From positions 1 to 23,281 of IMG/VR virus record IMGVR_UViG_3300025889_000982: DNA of 23,281 bases; one strand, written 5' to 3'. Numbering within the stretch: the first letter of the stretch is position 1; the number at the start of each line of letters is the position of its first letter. Under the pieces are notes generated by a model. The model searched no databases and was not told the DNA's origin. It worked only from the letters and a program-made list of their open reading frames with translations. Positions 8,001 to 15,455 of the stretch are shown piece by piece. The translations under genes and the position numbers were made by a program. Source of the DNA: a virus.

Positions 8001-9873
8001 GTTTGAACGTCAAAGGTTTGAAGCTGCAGAAGCTGCGCGGCCACGTCCATTTGCGCAAAGAGCTGAACCCGCACAAGCGCAAAGACCTGATTACTTACGC
8101 ATGACGCATGACGCGGCGTTGGAAGCTGATAGAGATTGGGGCACTACTACAGCTGATGAGGTACGCTCTGAGATTCGCAATATCACTGAGCAATTAGGCA
8201 TTGATCCGGCAAATGACACTGATGTGTTCATTGCGCAATTACGCCGTGCTGCGGATACTGTTGCATTAAACAGTAGTGAAACTATCTTGCGCGAACTTGC
8301 TGATCGCATGGAAAGTGAATACATGCGCGATTGGGAGCCTGAAGAAGCTGCGCAACCTCGCGAGGCCGATCTTGCTAATCAGCGCAACGACGCCATGATT
8401 CAACTTGAAAATTCATTGAATGATCCAGAATTAAATCCTGATGACTTGCGTTTCTTGGCAAATGGTTTAAGCAATCCAGCAGATCAAACTGCAAACAGTC
8501 CGTGGATCGCCTTAACTGAAAGAGAGCGTCGTGAGTACGCGTTAGCACTTCGTGAACGCGCAAACTACATTGAATTTAGCCCTGCAGACTTTGCAATACG
8601 TCTTTCAAATGAGGCGGGCGCGGATATAGCTGACCTGCGTGACACTGTTCAAGCATTGAATGATGGCACCTTTGACCATGAAGTTTTGCGTGGTTTGCCT
8701 CCCGTAGAGCGTGATCGTGCTGCGCAGCGTACAGCATTGAACCTAAACCATATTCTGCAAGGTATGGAGACTGACGCGCGGCAACAAGTTCGCGCAGCTG
8801 AACCTGCAACACAACCCTTTGACTTTGCCGGCATGGTCGATGCTGTAATGGGTGATATGTCTGCTGCGTTGCCTGATCCTGTGGTAGAACGTGTTAGCAC
8901 TATTGCGTATCGCATAGCAGAACGCACCAACCCTCGTCTTGACCCTATAGGCTATGCACAAGCATTACGCGCTGTAAATGCAGCTAATGAACATGTTGCG
9001 GTTGTTAGCGCGTTGAATGATCTTGCTGACAGAATTACGCAAACGCAGCAACCTGCAAATCAAAGCGTAAATATTGTTGCGAATAGGCCTGCGCAACAGT
9101 ATATGCGCGCGGCAGAAGACATTGCGAATATACTAGATGAGTCTGAATACGGGGATTACGCAACAGGTGAAGTTGCAGCACGTCAGATTGATAGACATTT
9201 ACGTGACTTACAGCAAGGTGGCGTACAAGCGTTTGAAGATCTTCTGGGTATGGCCTCACTTGAGTACAACTGGTCACCTGAATTGCTGCGAGCGCTTGAA
9301 ATTGTGTTAAGTGACCTCGCCACAAGATACCGTGACATGGGTGATGGCGAAGGCAATGCTGATGGTGGTCCAGTTCGTGGCTACCAAGCCGGTGGATCAG
9401 TCAAGAAACCCGAAGTCAAGACTCCTTGGCTGTTCAGTGTCCCGACTTACTCGGAGACTGTGGCCTATGAGATGTACCCCGGCCAAAAAGGGCAGAACGA
9501 CCAGCGTGATGCGGCACGACATATGTTGGCTGCAGGTACTCTTTCACGAAAGTATGGCCCAGGAGTGGCTGAGTTCTTAGGCAAAGCCCATGAGTTCACG
9601 ACTTCCCCGCTTCAAGCTGTCAAAACTCTGTTTGGCGGGCAAATGCCTGCCGACTATGGTATGGATACCCACAACAACGCGGTTGGAGCTCAGTTGGGGC
9701 AACGTGCTAAGTCACAAGCCGAGCTGGAAGATCTCGTACAAGCGGAGGCTGAACGTGCATCTCGCACACAAACGCCGGGTCAAGCCTTCATCAAGAAGGC
9801 AAATGGTGGTATAGTCCAACAAAATCCGACTACAGACCAAATGCGGTATGCACTTATGATGCGGAGAAAATAA
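5038..9873 (+). CDS. Giant multidomain (polyvalent-type) phage protein with PcfJ-like and DUF6973-like segments
   Basis: This 1611-residue protein lies between terL and the portal gene. A ribosome site AAGGTG precedes its ATG, and the portal gene starts 3 bp after its stop. The N-terminal 270 residues are Pro/Ala-rich. A long helical, Gln/Ala/Glu-rich interior follows. Residues 690-698 (LDHCVGEGG), with EIVSFRD (747-753) and PVATFQLEKN just after, match the pattern of PcfJ-like domains, whose function is unknown. Near the end are GG motifs (1442-1457), then QRDAARHMLAAGTL (R1494, H1495), GKAHEF (H1518, E1519) and MDTHNNAVG (D1543, H1545, N1546, N1547). That His / His-Glu / Asp-x-His-Asn-Asn set resembles DUF6973 and suggests an enzyme site. 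It may be injected with DNA or act in the virion; no membrane segment or signal peptide is evident. Base use shifts inside the gene. Domain calls are by eye; overall function is unknown. Confidence 0.72.
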   Translation: MAAIYDEQGNYVGDDGTPSLDQMKLELVKKNQPLSAQIPGYDRPIPQAQSKPDPLGAAAGNFTELATKFNPLMMAKSMREAAGIVTVPAVAAVKGVGESILTSPAGTYTSGKAPAYAEQVAKQFMEQNAPQTPMTQEFAGAIAPYMAELPAYLGHLSTGRPALTPNDLRVMGAEATRIGRQVRDIPTDFANAQSGLQKLDPITGQPTYGAKLQGVAENVGDIMAQREMQGLPPIPGLPASMQPMNTKLYAMRPAGSRLTNAAVPKTASPDAATHMPAQDIVNDVIDNPTITPLQAVTEIQDRILQTEATAPAREAFANFLKQKANEMYPDAPTPADALQAYKTLFANKEASAPHTLQMYDEFLQTPEGAQFKAAHNLPTAKEITARHEAASNWLNSQFTNYINEKVGTPDEPAAKLARQGLTFLPPSKVTDAANVSPRLIGAKRVSAGMPALTSTDEALIAAQQQLQELETQALIAKDNKIAQETLAHSLGYGAQGGPNVGQYAPFAEASRIEAKAENAVRKHQQAVNNLRLGSAYETAADLAIHATTAEDLKENLKYKELQFYPSLLKTPGNEKVYTADRLTLQNLGFRNLALKFYNDVMSGAIPLDKVSKTTVENYIRSTAEARIAEEKRMQLEADKYKKQVDAQFKKSAETYIPNDKVFGNVGALEITDAFEPLQIRKLISEDTTALDHCVGEGGSAKNKPNLWHPNTGNRSYEPAYDVATGLRNPNAGSPRQAYANAVEKGDEIVSFRDISTGIPVATFQLEKNRATPGKFNIGFASGLKNGEVKPEYIQGIKSYLNSRSDALNSPGSDLAGNLGIYDLAHADEFNLARATGLTTAEFRNLNLNELPRFVTLADLRNYIADVQARGAQAPAIANQRPSESIEAYLQGGVSSAIDGVLDSLSTQFAEAGESDNFRLAEVFFEGVRNDFNYALATERNPLTAAGNLAQLLYDLESEYANSPRIAANLIAEGIQDLLDDVRGHIDLAFERQRFEAAEAARPRPFAQRAEPAQAQRPDYLRMTHDAALEADRDWGTTTADEVRSEIRNITEQLGIDPANDTDVFIAQLRRAADTVALNSSETILRELADRMESEYMRDWEPEEAAQPREADLANQRNDAMIQLENSLNDPELNPDDLRFLANGLSNPADQTANSPWIALTERERREYALALRERANYIEFSPADFAIRLSNEAGADIADLRDTVQALNDGTFDHEVLRGLPPVERDRAAQRTALNLNHILQGMETDARQQVRAAEPATQPFDFAGMVDAVMGDMSAALPDPVVERVSTIAYRIAERTNPRLDPIGYAQALRAVNAANEHVAVVSALNDLADRITQTQQPANQSVNIVANRPAQQYMRAAEDIANILDESEYGDYATGEVAARQIDRHLRDLQQGGVQAFEDLLGMASLEYNWSPELLRALEIVLSDLATRYRDMGDGEGNADGGPVRGYQAGGSVKKPEVKTPWLFSVPTYSETVAYEMYPGQKGQNDQRDAARHMLAAGTLSRKYGPGVAEFLGKAHEFTTSPLQAVKTLFGGQMPADYGMDTHNNAVGAQLGQRAKSQAELEDLVQAEAERASRTQTPGQAFIKKANGGIVQQNPTTDQMRYALMMRRK
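5870..9390 (+). other. Composition island inside the giant gene
   Basis: Between about 5870 and 9390 the reading frame stays open but codon choice changes. GCA, CAA, TTG, AAT, GAA and ACA dominate and GC content drops visibly (for example 6660-6960). The ends of the same gene and its neighbours use more GCC, CTG, ATC, AAG and GGC. TTGCAA and GCGCAA words are very frequent inside. The pattern suggests a long insert from another source between older terminal parts. Boundaries are approximate and judged by eye. Confidence 0.55.
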
Positions 9874-9876
9874 TTT

Positions 9877-12417
9877 ATGGCCACACAGATGCCAATCCCA
9901 CCGGACTTCGATCGTTTTATCGAGCCCATGACTGACGAAGAAGCCGAAGCCGCTGGGCCATCCGCTCTCACAATGTTTGATGAGATGGAAGAGTCTCCGC
10001 CTGAAGTAGAAGAATTGCCCGATGGCTCGGCCATTGTGCGCATGGATGATGGTTCCAAGGGTCCTGAGGGTGAGCCTGACTTCTACGAGAACTTAGCCAA
10101 TGTACTTTCCAGCTACGACCTGAGCAAGTTGGCTCACAAGTATGTTGAGCTGATTGAGAAAGACAAAGAAGCTCGTGAAGAGCGTGATAAGCAATATGAA
10201 GAAGGCTTGCGTCGTACTGGCTTAGGCCATGACGCACCGGGTGGTGCCCAGTTTACCGGCGCCAGCAAGGTTGTCCACCCAGTTATGGCTGAAGCTTGCG
10301 TTGACTTCTCAGCTCGAGCCATTAAAGAACTATTCCCACCAGATGGTCCGGTTAAAACCAAGATTCTTGGTGAGACTACGGATGAAAAGGTCAATCGCGC
10401 CGAACGTAAGCGCGATTACATGAACTGGCAGCTCACGGAGCAGATTGAAGAATACCGCGATGAAGAAGAGCAGTTGCTGACGCAGTTGCCGCTTGGTGGT
10501 AGCCAATACATGAAGATCTGGTACGACGAAGTTAAGCGCCGTCCATGCGCTGAGTTCGTACCAATTGACAACGTGTATTTGCCATTTGCAGCGGTTAACT
10601 TCTACACTGCAGGCCGCGTAACGGAAGTCCAAGACATTACGCAAGAGACTTTTGAAGAGCGCGTTGACAGCGGTCTGTACATCGACATCGACATTGTTCG
10701 CGCCTCGATGGAGCCTGAAGAGTCTAAGGCAGAAAAGGCAAACAATAAGATCGAGGGTCGTAAGAGCCAAGCTGATAACGTGGACGGCGTCCGCCGTGTG
10801 TACCACATCTACACTTGGCTTTCACTGGATGATGACAATTACTCAGATGGAAAGCGCGCACCTTACATCTTGATGGTCGATGATCTGACAACCGAGGTTG
10901 TTGGCTTGTACCGCAACTGGCAAGATGGTGATGACACCATGGCCAAGTTGGACTGGTTGATTGAGTTCAAGTTCATTCCATGGCGAGGTGCTTATGCAAT
11001 TGGCTTACCGCATCTTATTGGTGGCCTATCTGCTGCTCTTACCGGCGCTTTACGTGCTTTACTGGATTCTGCACACATTACTACGGCTCCCACAATGCTT
11101 AAGCTCAAAGGGGCTAAGATATCGGGCCAGTCGCTGACCATTGAGCCTACGCAGGTCAGTGAGATTGAAGGCGCACCAGGTGTGGATGACATTCGTAAGA
11201 TTGCCATGCCATTGCCATTTAACCAGCCCTCTCCTGTGCTGTTGGAACTTCTTGGTTGGTTATCCAACGCTGCCAAGGGCGTGGTCACCACCAGTGAAGA
11301 GAAGATTGCTGACATCACAAGCAATGCGCCGGTTGGCACTACACAAGCTTTGATTGAGCAAGGCGCCGCGGTGTTTAGCGCAGTGCATGCACGCTTGCAT
11401 GACTCTCAGCGCCGCGTGTTGAAGGTCATTGCCCGCCTGAACAACTGGTACTTGGATGAGCAAGTCAAAGGCGATATGGTCGAGGACTTGGAAGTTACCA
11501 AGGAAGACTTTAGCAGAAACTCAGACATCGTTCCAGTGTCTGACCCTCATATCTTTGCTGAAACGCAACGGTACGCGCAGATCCAGACCTTGGCTGCACG
11601 GGCTCAGGCAAACCCTGACTTGTACAATCGCCTTGCTGTTGAGAAGCGAATCCTTAAGCAAATCAAGTTGCCTGACATCAATGAGGTTTTGCCTGATCCC
11701 AATGAGGTGAAGGAAATGAACCCCGCACTGGAAAACGTGGCCATGACATTTGGCCGCCACGCCGGTGCGTTCCCAAGGCAAGATCACTTGGCTCATATTC
11801 AAGTTCACTTGGATTATTTGCAAGACCCGATGTATGGTGCAAATCCCATCATGGCTCCGGCTTTCATCCCATTGTGCTTGGAGCATTTGAAGCAGCACTT
11901 GACCATGTGGTACCTTAACCAAGTGGATTCATACAGCTCAGCGGCCTTGAATCGCCCTTTCAATGTCTTGAAAGAGCAAACCTTGCCGCAAGGCGCGGAC
12001 CAGTTGTTGGCCGCCGTTGCTCAGCACGTTCACCAAGATACCGGTGAGACCTTCAAGGCATTGCCACCCATCATCCAGAAAGCAATTGCCGCCATTAAGC
12101 AATTGTCAGGCCAACCGCCTATGGATCCTGCAACTCAGGCATTTGTTCAAACTAGCATGGCAGAAACACAGCGCCGCGCGACCAAGGACCAAGCCGAGAT
12201 GCAAATTGAAGCTGCAAAGCTTCAGCAAACGGCGCAGATTGCAACTCAGAAACTCCAAGCCGACATGGCCAAGAATACTGAGAACAATCTGACCAAGGAA
12301 AGACTGGAATCAGCGGCGCTTACGCGCGACGCCGCTAACTTACAGCATGAGCAAGTCAAAACTGCTCTGGAAGCGCAAAACTTAATTCAACAAACCCTAG
12401 GAGCTCAAAATGGCTGA
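9877..12417 (+). CDS. Portal protein (head-to-tail connector ring, P22-like group)
   Basis: The 846-residue product has the layout of large podovirus portals. An acidic N-terminal extension (about 15-70) is followed by GASKVVHPVMAEACVDF (128-144) and AIKELFPPDGPVKT, where the portal core begins. A central part with LIGGLSAALTGALRALLDSA and GAPGVDDIRKIAMP is typical of stem and clip regions. A C-terminal Gln/Ala-rich coiled coil (about 735-840) may form a barrel inside the head. Twelve copies should form the channel through which TerL drives DNA. It follows the giant gene by 3 bp, has GGAG upstream, and overlaps the next gene by 8 bp. The N-terminal segment has DGSAIVRM (49-56), closely matching DGSAIVKL in the scaffold. 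Family-level call from pattern and position; confidence is high. Confidence 0.87.
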   Translation: MATQMPIPPDFDRFIEPMTDEEAEAAGPSALTMFDEMEESPPEVEELPDGSAIVRMDDGSKGPEGEPDFYENLANVLSSYDLSKLAHKYVELIEKDKEAREERDKQYEEGLRRTGLGHDAPGGAQFTGASKVVHPVMAEACVDFSARAIKELFPPDGPVKTKILGETTDEKVNRAERKRDYMNWQLTEQIEEYRDEEEQLLTQLPLGGSQYMKIWYDEVKRRPCAEFVPIDNVYLPFAAVNFYTAGRVTEVQDITQETFEERVDSGLYIDIDIVRASMEPEESKAEKANNKIEGRKSQADNVDGVRRVYHIYTWLSLDDDNYSDGKRAPYILMVDDLTTEVVGLYRNWQDGDDTMAKLDWLIEFKFIPWRGAYAIGLPHLIGGLSAALTGALRALLDSAHITTAPTMLKLKGAKISGQSLTIEPTQVSEIEGAPGVDDIRKIAMPLPFNQPSPVLLELLGWLSNAAKGVVTTSEEKIADITSNAPVGTTQALIEQGAAVFSAVHARLHDSQRRVLKVIARLNNWYLDEQVKGDMVEDLEVTKEDFSRNSDIVPVSDPHIFAETQRYAQIQTLAARAQANPDLYNRLAVEKRILKQIKLPDINEVLPDPNEVKEMNPALENVAMTFGRHAGAFPRQDHLAHIQVHLDYLQDPMYGANPIMAPAFIPLCLEHLKQHLTMWYLNQVDSYSSAALNRPFNVLKEQTLPQGADQLLAAVAQHVHQDTGETFKALPPIIQKAIAAIKQLSGQPPMDPATQAFVQTSMAETQRRATKDQAEMQIEAAKLQQTAQIATQKLQADMAKNTENNLTKERLESAALTRDAANLQHEQVKTALEAQNLIQQTLGAQNG

Positions 12418-12676
12418 TGAAGGAATTAACTTGCATAAACGCTTGGCAATGGGGGCAGGTGAATCCGCAGCCACAGCCAAGGGCAAGAGTGTTATTCAAA
12501 AATACAAATCTGGTGGAAGTGTGATGTCTGAATCTCGCGTGGCAAACTTGCCTGCACGTGGCTCAGCACCCCCACCACTTGCTCGCCCCGCACCGGGCGC
12601 AGCTGGCAAAATCGCAACCATGAAGCGTGGCGGTTCTGCTAAACCCGTGAAGAAGTCTGCAGGTCGCGGCCGCTAA
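12410..12676 (+). CDS. Small basic protein with a VIQKYKSGG motif
   Basis: This 88-residue protein is rich in Gly, Ala, Lys, Arg and Pro and is probably disordered. It starts inside the end of the portal gene (8-bp overlap) behind AGGAGCTC, so translation is likely coupled. Residues 28-38 (VIQKYKSGGSV) closely match the C-terminus of the glycine-rich protein at 16816-17262, and MKRGGSAKPVKK (71-82) is a second such block. I do not recognise a characterised family. Its place between portal and scaffold suggests a head-associated or DNA-contacting minor protein; the strong positive charge fits the latter. That role is inference. Confidence 0.62.
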   Translation: MADEGINLHKRLAMGAGESAATAKGKSVIQKYKSGGSVMSESRVANLPARGSAPPPLARPAPGAAGKIATMKRGGSAKPVKKSAGRGR

Positions 12677-12678
12677 AC

Positions 12679-12864
12679 ATGGCCCTACTTGCAGATTTCA
12701 TTGGTCGAATTAAGCAAAGACAAGAGCGAATTGCTGAATCCCTCGTAGAGGGAAATGCAGTCACATTCGAAGCCTATCAGCGCTTAGTCGGCCAGCACCA
12801 AGGCTTGGAGGAAGCCTTGCTTATCATCAACCAACTCTTAGAAGAGGAAAAAAATGTCGAATGA
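12679..12864 (+). CDS. Small coiled-coil hypothetical protein
   Basis: A 61-residue acidic-ended helical protein. DFIGRIKQRQERIAESL and YQRLVGQHQGLEEALLIINQ look like two amphipathic helices joined by a short turn, a helical hairpin. Similar small proteins occur next to portal and scaffold genes in related phages, but no function is known to me. The gene begins 2 bp after the preceding stop and ends 11 bp inside the GroES gene, whose ribosome site GAGGAA lies within its last codons. The tight packing supports it as a real gene. Confidence 0.6.
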   Translation: MALLADFIGRIKQRQERIAESLVEGNAVTFEAYQRLVGQHQGLEEALLIINQLLEEEKNVE

Positions 12865-13276
12865 CGTTGAACAGACGCTTGAAGAAGCGTTTCCTACCAT
12901 AGACCCTTTAATGGCACCCTACGGCGCAAGGATTCTTGTGCAGCTTCGTGCAGTTAAAGAAAAAGTCTCATCTGCTGGAATTTTTATTCCACAGGAAACC
13001 AAAGAGACCGAGAAATGGAATACCCAAGTTGGGAAAGTCATTGCAATCGGACCTCTTGCATTTAAAAAGCGCGAGTCCATGGAAGCATGGCCTGAAGGCG
13101 CATGGGCGCAGGTAGGCGATTTTGTGCGCGTACCTAAGTGGGGCGGCGATCGATGGGAAGTTGATTTCAAAGATGCGCAAGGCGCAGAAGGCAAATGCCT
13201 TTTTACCTTCTTCAATGATCACGAACTCATTGGCAAAGTCACTGGCGACCCTCGTGATATTAAAGCTTTCATCTAA
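12854..13276 (+). CDS. groES: Phage GroES-like co-chaperonin (Cpn10)
   Basis: This 140-residue protein contains a Cpn10 fold. PLMAPYGARILVQL (18-31) is the first strand. SAGIFIPQE (40-48) with the polar stretch to W55 corresponds to the GroEL-binding mobile loop, the IFIP group standing in for the Ile-Val-Leu triplet of GroES. GKVIAIGP (60-67), VGDFVRVPKWGGD (87-99) and LFTFFNDHELIGKV (116-129) match the later strands. It is longer than bacterial GroES (about 97 residues), with an extra N-terminal tail, a longer middle insert (68-86) and a C-terminal tail. It probably caps host GroEL so that the capsid protein folds, as gp31 does for T4. Its place just before the scaffold and capsid genes supports this. 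The start ATG follows GAGGAA and overlaps the preceding gene by 11 bp. Confidence 0.87.
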   Translation: MSNDVEQTLEEAFPTIDPLMAPYGARILVQLRAVKEKVSSAGIFIPQETKETEKWNTQVGKVIAIGPLAFKKRESMEAWPEGAWAQVGDFVRVPKWGGDRWEVDFKDAQGAEGKCLFTFFNDHELIGKVTGDPRDIKAFI

Positions 13277-13295
13277 AGCTTTGAAAGGATAACAA

Positions 13296-14288
13296 ATGAC
13301 ACCTACTGATAAGTTGGAAATGCAGATCGAAGAGTCCCAAGACGGCTCCGCGATCGTGAAATTGCCTTCTGGCATGGATAATCCCCAGTCTGACGACCAA
13401 GATGATGATGAAGATGGCATATCTGATGCATCAGATGACGCTGAGGGACCCGGAGACGACAATGGTGAAGGTTCTACCACAGACGATCCGGATAGAGAGG
13501 CCATAAGGGCCGCACGCCGTGAAGAGCGCAAGCTCAAGAAGCAACTTCATCGTGAAAAAGCACGCGAATCTAACCATTTGATCACAGCTTTGCGCAAGCA
13601 AAACTCGCAAATGGCAGAACGTGTGGCACTTTTGGAGAAACGTACCTCTGGCGCTGAGCTAGCAAGGGTCGATAAGGCCATTGATGATGCTGGCACAAGG
13701 CTTGAGTACGCCAAGATGAAGCTGCAAGAGGCTGTCAATGCTCGAAATGGTGAGGAAGTTACCAAGGCTCAACAACTTTGGTATGAAAGCCAACGCCAGC
13801 TCGAATCATTGCAGGCTTTACGTGAAAATGCTAACAAGCAACTCACGCAAACCTCACAGAACATTAAAGCTCCAGATCCGATGGTCCAGAAAATGGCCGC
13901 CGACTGGATCGATAAGAATAAATGGTATGACCCCCAATTGAAGGATGCAGATTCTAAGATTGCCCAGACCATTGACGTGGCGTTGACCGAAGAAGGCTAC
14001 GACCCAGCACTTCCCGACTATTGGGAAGAGCTCGACGACAGACTACAAAAATATTTACCACACCGATATAATTCGGGGTATAGTAATGGTACGAGAAACC
14101 CAAGACCGAGGTCTGTTGTGACAAGTTCAGGACGTGATACCACCGCGACTACAAGAGCCAACGAATATATCGTTGACCCTAAGCGCGTTGCCGCCATTAA
14201 AGAGGCTGGCATGTGGGACAACATTGCACAGCGAAACAAAATGATTCGCAAGTTCGCAGAATATGACAAACAACAGAAACGGAAATAA
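13296..14288 (+). CDS. Capsid scaffolding protein (putative)
   Basis: A 330-residue, highly charged protein upstream of the capsid gene. The N-terminus is very acidic (Asp/Glu-rich, about 30-70), followed by a long coiled coil (about 70-190, beginning REAIRAARREERKLKKQ). The middle has WIDKNKWYDP and DYWEELDDRLQKYLPH, a pattern seen in scaffold-like proteins of related podoviruses. The C-terminus is basic (MIRKFAEYDKQQKRK), as expected for binding the inner capsid surface. Scaffolds assemble the procapsid around the portal and leave before or during packaging. The ribosome site is GAAAGGA. The DGSAIVKL stretch at 16-23 is shared with the portal. Assignment rests on architecture and order, without a catalytic motif to confirm it. 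Confidence 0.72.
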   Translation: MTPTDKLEMQIEESQDGSAIVKLPSGMDNPQSDDQDDDEDGISDASDDAEGPGDDNGEGSTTDDPDREAIRAARREERKLKKQLHREKARESNHLITALRKQNSQMAERVALLEKRTSGAELARVDKAIDDAGTRLEYAKMKLQEAVNARNGEEVTKAQQLWYESQRQLESLQALRENANKQLTQTSQNIKAPDPMVQKMAADWIDKNKWYDPQLKDADSKIAQTIDVALTEEGYDPALPDYWEELDDRLQKYLPHRYNSGYSNGTRNPRPRSVVTSSGRDTTATTRANEYIVDPKRVAAIKEAGMWDNIAQRNKMIRKFAEYDKQQKRK

Positions 14289-14290
14289 TC

Positions 14291-14827
14291 ATGGACGATC
14301 GTATCAAAAAGAATACCAACGCAGGACGTGAGAGTCGCGCAATGCAAGATGCATCACGTGCTGCACCTGAAGAAAACTTTGTTTCTTCCGAGGAGCGTCG
14401 TAGGATGTTCCGCTCGGAGTGGCTGCAAGAGGCGCTTCCGACCCCTCCCGAGATTCCGGGATACCACCTATGCTGGTTGTCTTCTACCAACCAATATGAC
14501 CCAATTCACAAGCGTATGCGACTGGGCTATGAACCAGTAAAAGCCGAAGAACTACCCGGCTTTGAGCATTTGAAAGTGAAGGCTGGCGAACACACAGGTT
14601 TTGTTGCTTGCAACGAGATGCTTTTGTATAAATTGCCTGAAGACATTTATCAAGAGCTCATGTATGAACTTCATCATCTGGCTCCTATGGAAGAGCAACA
14701 GAAGATTAAGATTCAGCAAGAACAATTGCTGGGTGAACGCGATAGCAATGGCAAGACATTGGTTTCAATTGAAGGCGATGGCATGGGATTCGATGCAAAA
14801 GTTAAATCACGTCCTGTTTTTGAATAA
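14291..14827 (+). CDS. Conserved hypothetical head-module protein
   Basis: This 178-residue protein begins 2 bp after the scaffold gene. It has a polar, charged N-terminus (about 1-45), then a compact part, PGYHLCWLSSTNQYDPIHKR and LGYEPVKAEELPGF, and a helical C-terminal segment (MEEQQKIKIQQEQLLGE, about 132-148). Proteins with this central pattern recur between scaffold and capsid genes of related uncultured phages, so it is probably an assembly or minor head protein. No enzyme motif is visible. The function is not known, and I would not assign one. Confidence 0.6.
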   Translation: MDDRIKKNTNAGRESRAMQDASRAAPEENFVSSEERRRMFRSEWLQEALPTPPEIPGYHLCWLSSTNQYDPIHKRMRLGYEPVKAEELPGFEHLKVKAGEHTGFVACNEMLLYKLPEDIYQELMYELHHLAPMEEQQKIKIQQEQLLGERDSNGKTLVSIEGDGMGFDAKVKSRPVFE

Positions 14828-14868
14828 GCATGATGGGGTTTTTATTTCAATTTTGAAAGGACTCAATT

Positions 14869-15441
14869 ATGAGCTCAACTAATGCGCCGTTCGGTCTTCG
14901 TCCTGCATATCATCCCTCCGGGTTGGATCGTGCTGTGACCTTGGCTGGCGGTATCGCTTCTGGCTATGCCAGTAACATCCTGAAAGGTCAACCCGTAAAG
15001 TTGGCTACCGCAGGTACAATCGTCGTTGCCGCTGCCGGTGATGCATTCCAAGGCGCCTTTGACGGCGTTCAGTGGACTGACACTACTGGTCGTGCTCGTG
15101 TATCCAACTACTGGCCTGCTAACACAGCCTATACAGCTGGTACATGCGTGGCTTACTACTACAACGATCCCAACATTGTGTATGAGATCCAAGCTGATGG
15201 TTCATTGACTCAAGCTGCCGTGGGCGACATGGCTGATCTGAGCAACACCACTGCTGGCTCGGCCACAACTGGTTTGTCTGCTTGCACCTTGTCAACCACA
15301 TTGGTTGGCGCTGGTAATAGCGCACAAATGTTGATCCGTGACTTGGCCCCGTACCCCGACAATGCTTGGGGCGATGCGTACACAATTGTTCGCGTAACCA
15401 TCAACGAGTCGCAGTTCAATGCGTCCGTTAACGCCGTTTAA
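14869..15441 (+). CDS. Putative capsid decoration (head cement) protein
   Basis: A 190-residue protein rich in Ala, Gly, Thr and Val, with few charges and alternating beta-like strands. It begins SSTNAPFGLRPAYHPSG, an N-terminus common in phage proteins encoded directly before the major capsid gene. DAFQGAFDGVQWTD and ANTAYTAGTCVAYYYNDPN suggest a compact beta fold. Position and composition fit a decoration protein added to the mature shell, though a minor capsid protein is possible. The ribosome site GAAAGGA (14855-14861) is well placed, and the capsid gene's SD sequence overlaps its stop codon. The decoration role is inferred, not shown by a motif. Confidence 0.58.
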   Translation: MSSTNAPFGLRPAYHPSGLDRAVTLAGGIASGYASNILKGQPVKLATAGTIVVAAAGDAFQGAFDGVQWTDTTGRARVSNYWPANTAYTAGTCVAYYYNDPNIVYEIQADGSLTQAAVGDMADLSNTTAGSATTGLSACTLSTTLVGAGNSAQMLIRDLAPYPDNAWGDAYTIVRVTINESQFNASVNAV

Positions 15442-15446
15442 GGAGG
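15441..15446 (+). promoter_or_regulatory. Perfect AGGAGG ribosome site of the capsid gene
   Basis: AGGAGG lies 9 nt before the ATG at 15456 and shares its first base with the stop codon of the upstream gene. It is the strongest Shine-Dalgarno sequence I see in the window, fitting the high output needed of a major capsid protein. Confidence 0.8.
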
Positions 15447-15455
15447 GAGTGAACC

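Noticed and set aside
14828-14868. T-rich gap before the decoration gene as a terminator
   Set aside because: The T-run at 14840-14844 is not preceded by a GC-rich stem; only a short TTTCAA/TTGAAA palindrome at the ribosome site is seen.
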